Part shown: piece by piece, positions 47,344 through 59,475 of the stretch
Layout of the letters: each line of letters starts with the position of its first letter
Numbering within the stretch: position 1 is the stretch's first letter
DNA from: Cephalotus follicularis
Lineage: Eukaryota; Streptophyta; Magnoliopsida; Oxalidales; Cephalotaceae
Direction: 5' to 3'
Assembly (NCBI GenBank): GCA_001972305.1
Contig: BDDD01000182.1
Location: forward strand, 114,812-178,811
Length of the DNA: 64,000 nt
The notes under the pieces: model-generated
Database searches by the model: none
What the model was told of the DNA's origin: nothing
The model's input: only the letters and a program-made list of their open reading frames with translations
Made by a program: the position numbers and the translations under genes

Positions 47344-49631
47344 TAACCTATGTTAATTTTTTTATGAGAGAAAAATAATGACAGAGATAGAGAAAACCAG
47401 GGGAGCAAGAATATGGTGATGGTGGGGTTTCTAGAAGAAGAGGGGCGCAAATATAGATGCACTGTAGCCATTGTAGCAATTGGGACCTTGGAGGAGGTGA
47501 GTTTTGTAGATTGGTATCAAATTTTAGATGATCAAAGAAGATAATGAATCAGAATATATATGATTCATCATGTATATGTATGTTGAGGTACACGCAAATT
47601 ATCGTATAAATATAATTTATGATAAGAGTTTATATCACATAAAAATCAGAATATATCTATTATTATTGTTATTATCATTGGTTATGTCAAAGTAAAAATC
47701 CAATAAATCTTCCTAATATATACACATTCCTCCAATTAATGAGATGGACCAATGATGTAAAGATTTGGGCTTTGCTTGGCTCACCCATTACGATCGTGTC
47801 TATATCGTGTGTACCAGTGTACCCACATTAATGCTAGTGATGTAGTGGAAGAACTATTGTAAATGATGATAAAGAGACGGTTAATGGTTGAATTATTGAG
47901 ATTTTTTTTTTGTTAACAATTGAAATCAATTCAATAGTAATCATTTTATTTCTACTTGATTAAGTAAATGATGGGTTAAACGAACGAGGATAATCCTCTC
48001 CTCTTCAACACGTCTAATTTAAGTTTTGGTTAGTGTTAAACTCAATATGATACTTAGGTTGTAATTCACTGTCATATCATAAAAATTAACGATAAAAAAG
48101 GTTTGTGCATGTTTGACTTTTGTACCACGTAATGCATGCTTGTAAAAGATATCCTCTTTATGCAAAGATCAAATTAAAATCTTTCTATTTTCAATAGCCT
48201 ATAGTATTTAAGATAAAAAGAACTATCGATTTCATTTCTGATGAATGCGAAAAGTTGCAAGACTCTTAAATAATATCTCATAAGAAAAACGGTTCTATCG
48301 TGGCTAAAAATTATTTTCATATTGGTGTATTTATAAATACTCTACATTAATTGTGCACCAGTGTTTCACTATTGACAACCAGGCAATAACCCTGCCATAT
48401 AATAATCTTGAAATATGGGTCTACGTTAACTGAAACTAAAATACTATCATAAATCATTTGGACTCACTAATAAATGCATCATATGACCAGGACAACTAAA
48501 GAGCATCACAAACCCTTACCCTTCTAGCTACAAAAAGCACCCCTTTGGCCTTTGTGGGGTCACTAAATCCACAAAAGCCTAAATTCTCTCTCTTTAAAGA
48601 AAACCCAGTTCTCATGAACACTCCAAAATGGGTTCTAAGATGGTGCTAACTAGTGAAAATAAGTAACAAAGCAAAAGCTAAGCTAAAACGACGTGGTTCT
48701 CAAGAAGACCCAATAATAGTAGTAATGAATAAACGACTACATAGTTACTTATGACGAATATGCATGGATTGGCTCTATCTAACACACAAAATACCACTCT
48801 TCTTTGCCTCCCTCACGTCTCTTCATCAAGATCTTTCTTTTATCTATAAAAGTAAGCAAATTTACCGATATCCAGTTGCGGATATAGCCATGTATTTGGT
48901 TTTAACCTTGTTGTCTTTGGTCCAGTACATATAAATTACAAGAATAATAGGAGACCTTTGGGGTTTATAAGGGTTTTCTAGCAGACCTTCGGAAAAGCAT
49001 ACACGCAATATAGTTCAGATGTGTAGACGAAATAACATATGCGTACATTGGATATGACTGGCATGTGCATTGTGAAAAAATTCGCTTAGTGGAAGCAGAA
49101 AAATAGAGAACATGTATGCCACCAAAGCAGTATGTAGTGTGCAATGGGGGTTTTACGAATGGTTGACGGTCGTGAGCATGTACATGCTTGAACAAAGTTA
49201 GGGTATGCACGAATAACACTTGTGTGTGTAAGAATTAGCAGTCATTTAGCAGATGACTAACAAAAAAAAAAACTATCATCGGTATATTTGTTATATTGCG
49301 GTGATTAATTGAGTTTGAACGGATACCTTCATGGTTTTTTTTACGAACATTACACACAATGTAGGACAAATGTATACACGAAATAGCGTAGGTTTACATA
49401 GTATTGTGAAAAAATCACTCCGTCGAAGCAAAAAGAAGAAAACACGTATTCCGTACAAGTAGGATGTTAAAGGTGGAATTTACGAATGGTAGCGATGTTG
49501 AGCAACGTAGATGCTGGATAAAGTTAGGCTAGATATGAATAAAACCCATGTGTCATTAGGCCATAACTTGGCGGCGCCATATGACATCAAATATATATGA
49601 CATGGACGTAATGTAAATCTAATTGCTCTCA
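47344..49631. other. Intergenic with a diverged tandem duplication
   Basis: No gene seen. 48960-49240 and 49320-49570 follow the same order of phrases (ACGCAATATAGT / ACACAATGTAGG, ATTGTGAAAAAATyrC, TTTACGAATGGT, AAAGTTAGG), an old ~300-bp duplication of unknown content. Confidence 0.5.
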
Positions 49632-49730
49632 GACATTTTGGGCGGGTTTCCTGCTGCAACTGCAGGTGAAATCAAAAGTGCTTATAGGAAACTTATTTTG
49701 CAGTATCACCAAGACGTGAATAAAGAGGGA
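49632..49730 (+). pseudogene. J-domain fragment with broken HPD motif
   Basis: An open stretch of 33 codons reads DILGGFPAAT, then AGEIKSAYRKLILQYHQDVN KEG. This corresponds to helices I-II of a DnaJ domain, of the plastid/mitochondrial DnaJA type. The invariant HPD tripeptide needed to stimulate Hsp70 is HQD. An AG acceptor precedes it, but there is no start codon or downstream helix III, and a stop follows within five codons. It resembles DnaJA-type proteins more than the adjacent DJC76-like gene, so it is probably an independent fragment. Confidence 0.75.
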
Positions 49731-50402
49731 TGTGTATTTGTATAATTATATTTTTAGTGGGCGTAACCACACCTTGGCAAAGGAAAAAAACAAACAAAAT
49801 GGGGAAGGGTTAAACAATTTTTTTATACAAGTACACTAAATTGATAATATTTTTCAGTTCTACATTAATCTGATAAAATTGTGTATCTAGGTCAATAAAC
49901 AATTATTGTCTATTGATTCAGGTTGAATGCAACATGTTGATAAGTCAAAAAATTTTATAGGTATTCAGTACATAATTTATGTGATATATTAATTTAATAA
50001 TATAACCGTAATTAATAATATATTTTTAATTTATTTAATAATTATCATTAATTATATTTATATATCTAAATATTATTAAATAAATAGACGTGCACTAAAT
50101 TCATACAAAAATTTCTCAGTTCAACAAAAAGCGAGTATGCTTGCAAGCGTGAAGCAACAATTATCCACGAGGTGACACGTGCCACACTTATGCAAAAGGT
50201 ACACTACCTCCATCTCTCAAAATGTCTGTCTAGATTTTAGGAAAGCACAAGGCTCTCGATTTGCCATGTCAGCATTCAATTCTTTTCTTTCACGCATTAA
50301 AATTGTTCAAATATTGTGTCTTTTTTTTCTTCTTCAAATATTAGTGTTAATAGTTCTATATTTATCATTTCCCCACTAAAAGTCCCCAACTTGCGTGCAT
50401 TA

Positions 50403-53400
50403 ATGGCTCAACTATTATCTCCTGTGTGTGCAGATGCTCCTAAATTCCAAAACCCAGTATTGGGTTTGTGTAGGAGAAGCCCATGGCGCGTGCTAACAAA
50501 TACCACTACTTCCTGGAGTTCAATGGGGCATGGAGCCAAGAAAAGAATCTGTGGCAGAGTCAAGGTTGCAACAGAGGATTCGGCTTCAACGGATACGATC
50601 GCCGATGACTATTATGGTGTATTGGGTCTGGTAATACTTTAGCATTTCCTATTTTCTCATTAAAGATTTTTTTTCGCAGCAGTTACTGGGTGGATAGATA
50701 TGTGTATTTTGTGTACGTTCACAAGTTATTGTTTGTTTGCAAGTTGATCATATTGTTTAATAATCAACTTGACAAGATGGTCTTATTATTAATAATCAAG
50801 GTTACATGTTTATAGGAACTGTTAATTGTGTTTTGTTCTTTAAGAAGTTCCTCCACAAGAGGTTAATCGTGCTTAAAATCTTAAATCTAGGCAAGCGAAT
50901 ATGATATGACGATGGATGAGTAATAAGAATGGTATCCTCACGTGCTACTTATGAGGGAAAAGTTTTTGTAGCTTTAATCCTTGCTGGGTGCTACTTGGCC
51001 AAAGGAAAGAGGCTAGATAGTTATTGACTGCTCCATTATAACTAGATGCAGTTTGATAACAGAACCTGTAGATTGCAGTAGATCTCGTAGATTTCTAGAA
51101 CAAGGATTAACAAATTTCAAGTGATGAAGATTTTATTATGCTATGTTATGCTATGCTTTGATGTTGAGTTGTGTTACTTGTAGAGAGAATCCTTCTGCTT
51201 TAAAGCTTCATTTCTGTGCAATGCTTGGCCTTTGGGATGGCTGTTTACTCGTCTTTGCTTTGGTTACTCAATGATTACAGCTTCCAGATGCCACACCATC
51301 TCAGATTAAGAAAGCGTATTATAATTGCATGAAATCCTGTCATCCAGACTTGAGTGGCGATGACCCAGAGACCACAAATTTCTGCATGTTCATAAACGAG
51401 GTCTATGCGGTGGGTTCCTATTTGAAATGAACTGCTTATGCTTAAGATATCTTGTGTAAGCTTGTACTATAGATTAATATAGCAGTGCAGGTGCTAAGTG
51501 ACCCTGTGCAGCGCATGGTTTATGATGAAATTCATGGTTATGCATTGACCGCTACCAATCCTTTCTTAGATGATTCTAGCCCCAAGGATCATACATTTGT
51601 TGATGAGTTTAGTTGCATAGGTACGTCTGAAGTTTCAGTTACAATCCTTGTATAATCAAGATAATAAGTTTAATTTTGAGCATATACTTGCAATAACTTA
51701 TGTGACCAAATAACCTTCTTGCGGTTTGTAAAGATATCACATCCTCCCTTCCTATTATGAAGACGGCATTAGAAGTAGCTACTACAGCAGCATAATCCTT
51801 AGTAATCTTTGACTTTCAGAAAAAGTCGGAATCACCAATTCTAATTTCTTTTCAGGCTGCAAAAATTGTGCTAATGTGGCCCCAGATGTGTTTAGAATTG
51901 AGGAAGATTTTGGAAGAGCCAGAGTATATAGCCAGTGTGGGAATCCCGATTTAGTTCAACAAGCAATTGATAGTTGGTAGACTCCTGCTTTATTCGTATT
52001 GTTACAACATGTTATTGATGGCTTTATATAGTGTGTTTAATTAATTGATAATGAAATGGGACTTCCCCTGACATAATCTTCTGGGTGCAGCCCAGTTGAT
52101 TGCATTCATTGGACTTCTGCTGCACAACTATCTTTGCTTGAAGATGAAATGCGCCGGGTAGAAAGAGTAAATGTAAGCAACTCTCTTCCAATTTCATGTT
52201 GCATTCTCTACCTTCATCTAATATGGCCATGGTGAGCTGCTAAACTTTTGCAAATTACGTTTTTGTCAGCTTTTAGATGGTAATAATACATGTGTATGTT
52301 AACTTGCATGCCTATTACAGTCTGTAGATGACTGATGATAGCATATGTACGTAACATTATTAAATAGAAAATTCGATAGCTTAAGGATCATTAGTGATTG
52401 TATCATTTAACTTTAATATTGTATGTGATCATTTGATTTCTTCCAGCTTCCTTGATTTGTGTTTAAAACCATTAAATATCTTTTTTCCCCCTCATTACAT
52501 GCTCCGTTGGGGGGAAAAACTGAGGAAGACATCGAATTGGTGTTGAAAACATCACTAACCAATGAGTGATATGAATACTCAAACAGCTCTTCTTGAGCAT
52601 ATGATTGTGAACCTTTTCTGCCGTTTGTTCTGGAGGCACATTCTTCTGCTGCCTTAGTAAAAGCAAATGGCTCTCATTAAATCTCCATGGTTATTGAATT
52701 TATCGTGGAACTTCCATTTAGCCGCATGATATTTTACTATCCATGAGGGCGTATAACATTGTGGATTTTTAAGTCCCAAGTGCTGTAGTGGGTTATATAT
52801 TTTGCTGGGTTTTATTTGCTAAGCATATATGATCAAATAATTTCATTAGGTATCAACTAATTTTATAGCAATGTGTTAGAAATTCTACCCGCCTTAAGTT
52901 TTGCAATGTCGTGATTTCTCCATGTTACCATTTCGTTATTAAGCATCTTTGCTTTGTATTTTATGTTGCATGTCTAGATCTTTTGTGTTGTTCAAGTACT
53001 ATTGAGCTTATTCAATAATATTTTTAGCTTGTCATGTTAATTCCGATTGCTAAAACTTTTTCTTCTTTCCATAAAATGATGACCAGGTTGCGCTGATGCT
53101 CTCAGGAATGGGATCTTCAGTGGATGTTTTTAGAATGGTAAGAAGTTTGACTGTGTTAATTGACTTGACTATCAGTTGCCAATTGGCTTGCAAACCATTT
53201 GCTAACAAAAGGCAAATAGCGCCTTCCCCTTCTGTAAAGTTACAAAGGGCTTAAAATCATTATTGTCATGGCATCATTGTGTCTGCCTTTGGGTGAAAGG
53301 ATACGGAAAGATCTATTGGAAGCTATAGAAGTAAATTAATCCTAATAGAATTTGATTACATCCATCAGACTACTTCTGCTTTAGCCTTTGTGTTGGATTT

Positions 53401-55735
53401 CTCATAATAGCAATATTTTCGTCTTAGTCTACTTATATCTATTTATTATTACTGCTACAATGGCTTGCTTAGTTCTTCTAGGATGAATCATTTTGTTTTT
53501 TTTTAAGTATTGCTAAGAGTTTCAGAAGAAAGGAGCTCTAGTTCTTTAAAATCATCATTGTAGATAATCTCAGCCTAAATTCCTTGACTGCTATGTTATC
53601 TTCACTTTTGTTTTATTATTTGCTTAGAACTGCTAGTTGAATATTACCAAATTTATGTGCCAGGCAAATTCTCGGTGGGAGAAGAGGCAAGCAAAAGTTC
53701 TGGTACAAACTCTTATATTTCTTTCACCTTTGTCTAAATGGCATTAGAAGTTTTTGTTACGTGCAACAATTTTACATTTATGTTATATACCTGTCCAGAA
53801 CTGACCCCTTGTCAAGCCACGTGATTGGAAAAATGCAAATTAAGTATAGCGAATGAGCCTTGTAAATTTGTTGCAGGAGCAAGCTAAAGTAAGACTGATG
53901 AGGCAAGAATATTCTGTTAAATCTGAATCACACTGGAACAATGTTTGGGGCAAGCAAAAAGACTATCAAAAGTCAGGTAGGTAGATTGATTAGCTGGAAT
54001 CGCTAATTTGTTGACTGAAATATTGGTCCAACTTTTTGTTTGGTTGCCATTTTATTTTTATTTTTTCTGTCGGATCTGGTAAGTATAATATTTTCAGTTT
54101 TCCTCATTTTATTCATGGGGAGCCAAGCCAAGGGCATCAACATATGCTTTGAACTCTTGAGTAGAAGTTATAGGACCCTTCTATTTTGTTCTACTTTTTT
54201 GTTTGCTCTACATTTTTGTTTTGTTCTTTCTTATCTAATTTGATAGTTAATTTTATATATGTTTTCATGTGAATCTGTTTTCCTTTTTTTTTTTTCAAAT
54301 GTCTATGGGGGTGCATTGAGTCTAAACAAATATGGAATTTTGTTTGGGGAAGGGATAAAAGTTTTATAGATAGGTAAGTAATTTCAAAAAATAAGTACTA
54401 CAAAATCAAGGACACTCATACCCTGCTAATTTTCAGGGAGATACAACCAATAAGCTGTAGAAAATCAACAACCAAGAAAACAATTGGCTATTATACAATC
54501 TGTTGAATACCGCTGAGATAATGACCATCCTTTTACAATTCACACTATTTCTTTTTATGTTACTGCTCCTAATGTCAATTTCTTGGATAATCTGCTGAGT
54601 TATTTGTTCTTCAGTTTGACTTCTTTGGAATCTTTTGGTTCTTTCTTCCCAAATATGATAAACTGCAGCACAAAACTAGCTCTACGTATCAGATTTTCTA
54701 TGTTATCTTCCTTGCATCTCTGTGTCATCCAATGTATCTCATAGCTCCAATTTTTAGGACTCCTTGGATACCATACCCAGGCAGCAGAGATTTTCAAATA
54801 GAATTACCATATGGGAAGCTAAAGAAAAGTTGTTCTTCATCTTCAGGGGGAGCTTTGAACACTATGCACTATGCTGATTGGATCACAGTTATCTTGATTA
54901 AATGATTTTGAGTTTTGAGCTTCTTCTTCGCTGCTAGCCAACAGATAAAAGAAAGTCTAGGGAATTATTAAGTTTACCCCAAACAGTCTTAAACCAGCTA
55001 ACCTTTTGTTGCTTTGGTCTCACTAATTCCAAGCACTTCTTATAGTAAAACCTTTTATTTTTTCATGTATCCAGTAGATCTCAGGATGGTGGGAATTCAA
55101 GAGACAGCGGATTGAGATTGGACTAAGATCCTTACTTAAATCCATCTTTTTTTTACTTGTTTCCAAAGGCCCTATGCTGGCTTCATATATGTCTCAATAA
55201 ATCCTTGACTGAAGGGGTAGTAGCTTGGGAGAGTCTCCATCTATTTGCCGTAAGTAAGCTAGCCACAGTGGTGTTTGTATTAAGACCAGATTCTTTGTCT
55301 ATGCAAAAGCAAAGGTGGTATCTAGTTCATGTAGCATGGTTTTATCGAACAGGCTTAATTCATATCATTCCCCGAATGACAGTAACTATTTAATCAAACC
55401 AAGCAGAAACTCTTTGGGAAACAAGCATAGTTGTGGGTTTTTTTACTTCTTATTGTACTCACAGGAGGTGTTGCTTTCTCTCTCTGGTATTATGTAAGAT
55501 GTATAGGTGAGTCTGTATATGTGTCATCATCTATTGTAATCTGCCTGTTTGACTAAATCTCCTTCTACCAATCGTGAATCAAAGCTGAATTGTGGTTGTT
55601 GCAGAGGAGGCAGTGAAAGAACGAGCAAAGAGAGCTGCTGCAGCGGCTCGAAGATGGAGGGAGTACTCTCGGAGGGGTGGCGATAAGCCTCCCACCTTTA
55701 AACTTCCAGAGGCAGTCCCCAATAAGAAGAAGTGA
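50403..55735 (+). CDS. Chloroplast J-domain + [4Fe-4S] ferredoxin protein (DJC76-like)
   Basis: Nine exons (50403-50630, 51281-51409, 51491-51620, 51856-51976, 52091-52172, 53087-53137, 53664-53702, 53877-53976, 55605-55735), all GT-AG, giving 336 aa. Residues 1-~65 are a Ser/Thr/Arg-rich, Asp/Glu-poor plastid transit peptide candidate. Then comes a J-domain (~68-130, HPD at 97-99, preceded by DYYGVLGLLPDATPSQIKKA) that should recruit a plastid Hsp70. A ferredoxin-type cluster site follows: Cys161, Cys164, Cys167 and Cys203 in the CIGCKNC ... SCPVDC arrangement. The C-terminal third (~245-336) is basic and helical (Arg/Lys/Ala-rich), ending in KK. The J + ferredoxin combination is that of Arabidopsis DJC76/DJC77/DJC82, and DJC76 (At5g23240) is the closest I recall. 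An in-frame ATG 29 codons upstream (50316) is less likely. A LINE fragment sits antisense in the 1.6-kb last intron. Confidence 0.94.
54560..54860 (-). mobile_element. LINE reverse-transcriptase 3' fragment, antisense in the last DJC76-like intron
   Basis: On the minus strand a short frame (54797 downwards) reads YPRSPKNWSYEIHWMTQRCK, then NIENLIRRASFVLQFIIFGK. This is similar in pattern to the end of plant LINE polyproteins (W..E..W....CKGK...... RI.. ....IW.ERN). It is only a remnant. Confidence 0.5.
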
Positions 55736-58436
55736 TGAGTAAATCCCATACCTTGCATATACTTGCAATCATGTCATTAATCTATTTATAGGTTTGATTT
55801 AAAGACTGACTATGGCTATTCTCCGATTATTTATCTAGCTAGCTTTATTTCGATCTTGTGACTCTGTAAATAGAATTTATCAAAATGAAGTAATACATGC
55901 AAAAACAACTATAAATAACTAGGGTTTTCAAATCCAAGTTTGAATCGTGAATGGAAATGTCATTTCACTGGATCGTAATTTAATCTTGAATCGTAAGATC
56001 CGGACACAAATTAAAGACCGATTTGAAAATCATAACCATGCCACAATTACAGATTTTTGTTTTTAAAAATTCGGTTACACAACAAGAATTACCTTCTCGG
56101 ACAATTGAGTGACACTCAACGATGAAACAAATTTGCATAAAAAATCAAAGAATGTGATGATGTAGAGCATTTTCTCGACACTATAGAGTGATCATATAGT
56201 GGTAAGATTTTAACTAGAAAAACAAACCGTCTATGAAGCATTCACTACCAAATTGCCATTTAATTTCTTCAAGGATTAACTACAAGTGGCAAGAGATGTA
56301 TCATACAACGAAGCTTATTGACCTCATATCGGTGCGTTTGATTTGGGAATTCTTCAACATTCACATGAAACATAAAATGCGAAACAGAAGGCTACTACTT
56401 AAATGAAAATAGCTATAGAAAAAATGGTGCAATTTCTCAGTCAATCAAGAAGAGACTTGACGTCAACAGTGAGCTGAGAGTAGATGGAAAAAAACAGGAT
56501 TATTTTGAGGATGATGGTCCTTATTTATCCAATGATGGATAAGGATAAGAAGAGTTAAATGAAACAAGTTTTGGAGTAATAAGATTAATTAAAGAAAATG
56601 CGTAAAACTACAAAATTTGGCTTTGACTTACTATGAGGGGAGATGAAGATTGATGCATAATTATGGCATGCTATATCCTTTACTATTCAATGCTCAAGTC
56701 TCTTCTAAAATTTTGGTATCTCATTTTACAAATTAGTGTTAAAAAGAAGCCCCTTAGTTCAATGGCCACGCCATTATCAATCCAACTAAACTGTCAACAA
56801 GAAAGGAAAAGTAAATTTTAAAAACGGAATTGGATTTCATCTTATTTTTTACTCTATGTTTGTGAGGATTTTAGGGAAATGATTGAAACAAAATAGTCAG
56901 GTGGATTCAAAATCCATTAATTTGAAATTTTAGGATGGATAAAAAATTATGAATCATAAAAAATCTACTAGGTCACTATATATTTTCTACTCTCTGAAAA
57001 TACAGATATTTGGAGGAAAGAAATCGCATGATATTTCGTGGAAATAAACCTTGTTTTAAGTAAGAAAATAATAATAATTTATCTCCATTTATTTTATTTA
57101 TTCCAATATCTCTAACTTATAGTTTATTTCAATAGATAACAATTGACACAATAATATATTTATAAAAATTATACATTTTAAACAATCATTTATTCATTCT
57201 TTCCACCTTGCTAAATAAATCAATTTTGATTCTTTTTTATTTTTTAACTTTACATGGATATTAAGGTTATTTCTTCGGTGAGCTCCCTTCCCGTGAGTTA
57301 TAATAGGTGAGCTTCCTTATTTTTTTTAAATTTATAGTTGCAATTATGTCACCTTACACGTTTGATAACATGTTGTAAATATGTAGTCATTTTTTTAGTA
57401 ACTAATTTGATAAAACACGTAATTAGTACATTAAACAATAATGAAACAATGTAAATATATAAAAAAAATAAATAAAAATTATAACCTATAAATAAATCTC
57501 AACAACTAGTACAGTAATCATACCGAAACAATGTCAGTATGCAAAAAAAATTAATAAAAATTATAACCTATAAATAAATCTCAACAAAAATTTGTAAACG
57601 ATATTAATGTCCTATAAAAGTCAACGATAAAATGTAACTATAACTGTGAAAGTTAAATTAAAAGCGTAAAGTTTACAACAAATAAAAAAAACAACATTTT
57701 TTTGTAAAGTATAACAAGTATTGTAAACTATAATAAATATAGTAAAATATAACAAAAACAGTAATATTATAAACAGCTCTATAATTTGACGAACAGTAAA
57801 GCTTTCAAAAAAACTAGTAAAAACATTAACAATACTGTAAATTTCAAACAAAATAGTAAAATACAACAAAATTTGTAAATCGTAAATAATATTTTTTATT
57901 TTTAATCATACTAGTAAATAATAAGGAACTCAATAAAAATAATAAAGTACGTAAAAGATAACTATTTCAATAAAATGTAACAAATATTGTAAAGTTATCA
58001 AATCTGAATGTAAAGTTTAATGACAATAACAATATTGTAGAATTGTTAACAATAGCAGTAATGATAACATATTCAATAAAATATAACAAAATATGTAACA
58101 AATAACAATTTTAGTAAACAATAACAAAATTACAGGATTGTTAAAAATAAACGTAATTGATAATGACATTATAAAATTATAACAGTTATTGTAAAACTAT
58201 TAACACTTACTGTAAATTGTAACGATTTGATAATTTTAAATGTTGTTGTTTGAATATAAGTTTTTAATTTCGACCATTTTTCCTTCAAGTCACAAAACAT
58301 AATTTTTTTAGTATTAAACTGTGGTTTTCGTTGGTCATTAACGTTACAAAGCTCAAATTTACGTTATTGCATAATTTTTTTTTCTCATTGAATAAGTCAT
58401 GCTCGGTTGGTATTATTAAAGAGTATGTCATTGAAG
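55736..58436. other. Intergenic, AT-rich low complexity
   Basis: No gene. From about 57380 to 58220 the sequence is a monotonous mixture of GTAAA, AACAAT, AATATTGTAAA words with two near-identical ~40-bp direct copies (CTATAAATAAATCTCAACAA at 57487 and 57568). It looks like decayed simple or satellite DNA. Confidence 0.6.
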
Positions 58437-59475
58437 AACTCACGAGTGTTTGTCAATTAAACATGACACGTGCTCTCAATTTATGAAATTAGCTTCGTAG
58501 GTCATGAATATTTGTCGATTGGATATGATACGTGTCCTCAATTTATGAAATTGGCCTCGTAGGTCATGAGTGTTTGTCGATTAGACATAACACATGTCCT
58601 CAATTTACGAAATTGGTCTCCTACATGCTGAGTGTTTGACAATTGGACATTATATCCTCAATTTATGAAATTGTTCTCATAGATAATGAGTGTTTATCGA
58701 ATAGATATGACACATGTCCTCAATTTATGAAATTGATCTCCAACGTGCCTAGTATTTGTCAAGTGGACATGGCACTTGCTCTATATTTACGAAATTGGTC
58801 TCCTACATGACTAATGTTTGTTGATTGGGTATGACACTTGTCATTAATTTACGAAATTAGCCTCGTTGATCGCAAGTGTTTAACAATTGAACATGACACG
58901 TGCCTTCAATTTAATAAATTGACATGATAAGTGTCTAAAAAAATCATCCTCAAAATTTTTACCATTCAGAAGATTTATCAGATTGAACAATGTTTCAAAA
59001 AACTAGTGAATCTCAATATGAATAAAATAATCATCATTAAAGTTTTGACCATTTAGAGTTCAAATTTAAACACCATTAAATTACAAGATCCAGTATTACC
59101 CTACTTAGTTAATTAGACATGACACGTATTCTTAATTTATGAAAATGGTTTTATACAGGTCAAGTATCTCAAAATTGGACATAGCATATATTCACAATTT
59201 ATTAAATTGGTTTCATACGAGTCTAAGTGTTTCAAAATTGAACATAACACATGTCATCAATTTATAAGATTAAATTCCAATATGTTGAATATTAAAAAAA
59301 TTGGATATGATACTTGACAACAATTTATAAAATTGACTTCCAATATGTCATAAATTTTAAAAATTTGAATATGACACCTAACATCAACTTATGAAATTGA
59401 TTTTCAATGTATCAAAAATTTAATAATTGAACATAACACATAACACAATTTTATAAAATCAACTTCCAATAAATC
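58437..59475. repeat. ~62-bp minisatellite array, about 14 units
   Basis: The first block (58437-58925) contains eight units with starts near 58439, 58501, 58563, 58624, 58683, 58744, 58806 and 58868. The consensus runs GTCATGAGTGTTTGTCGATT, then GGACATGACACGTGTCCTCA, then ATTTATGAAATTGGTCTCC. After ~160 bp of unrelated sequence a second, more diverged block (about 59085-59475) continues with six units of the same plan. CACGTG or one-base variants sit in the middle of many units. It is non-coding. Confidence 0.88.

Noticed and set aside
58437..59475. Regularly spaced repeats reminiscent of a CRISPR array
   Set aside because: The units are contiguous and diverged with no unique spacers, the context is plant nuclear DNA, and no cas-like genes are present. 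It is a minisatellite.
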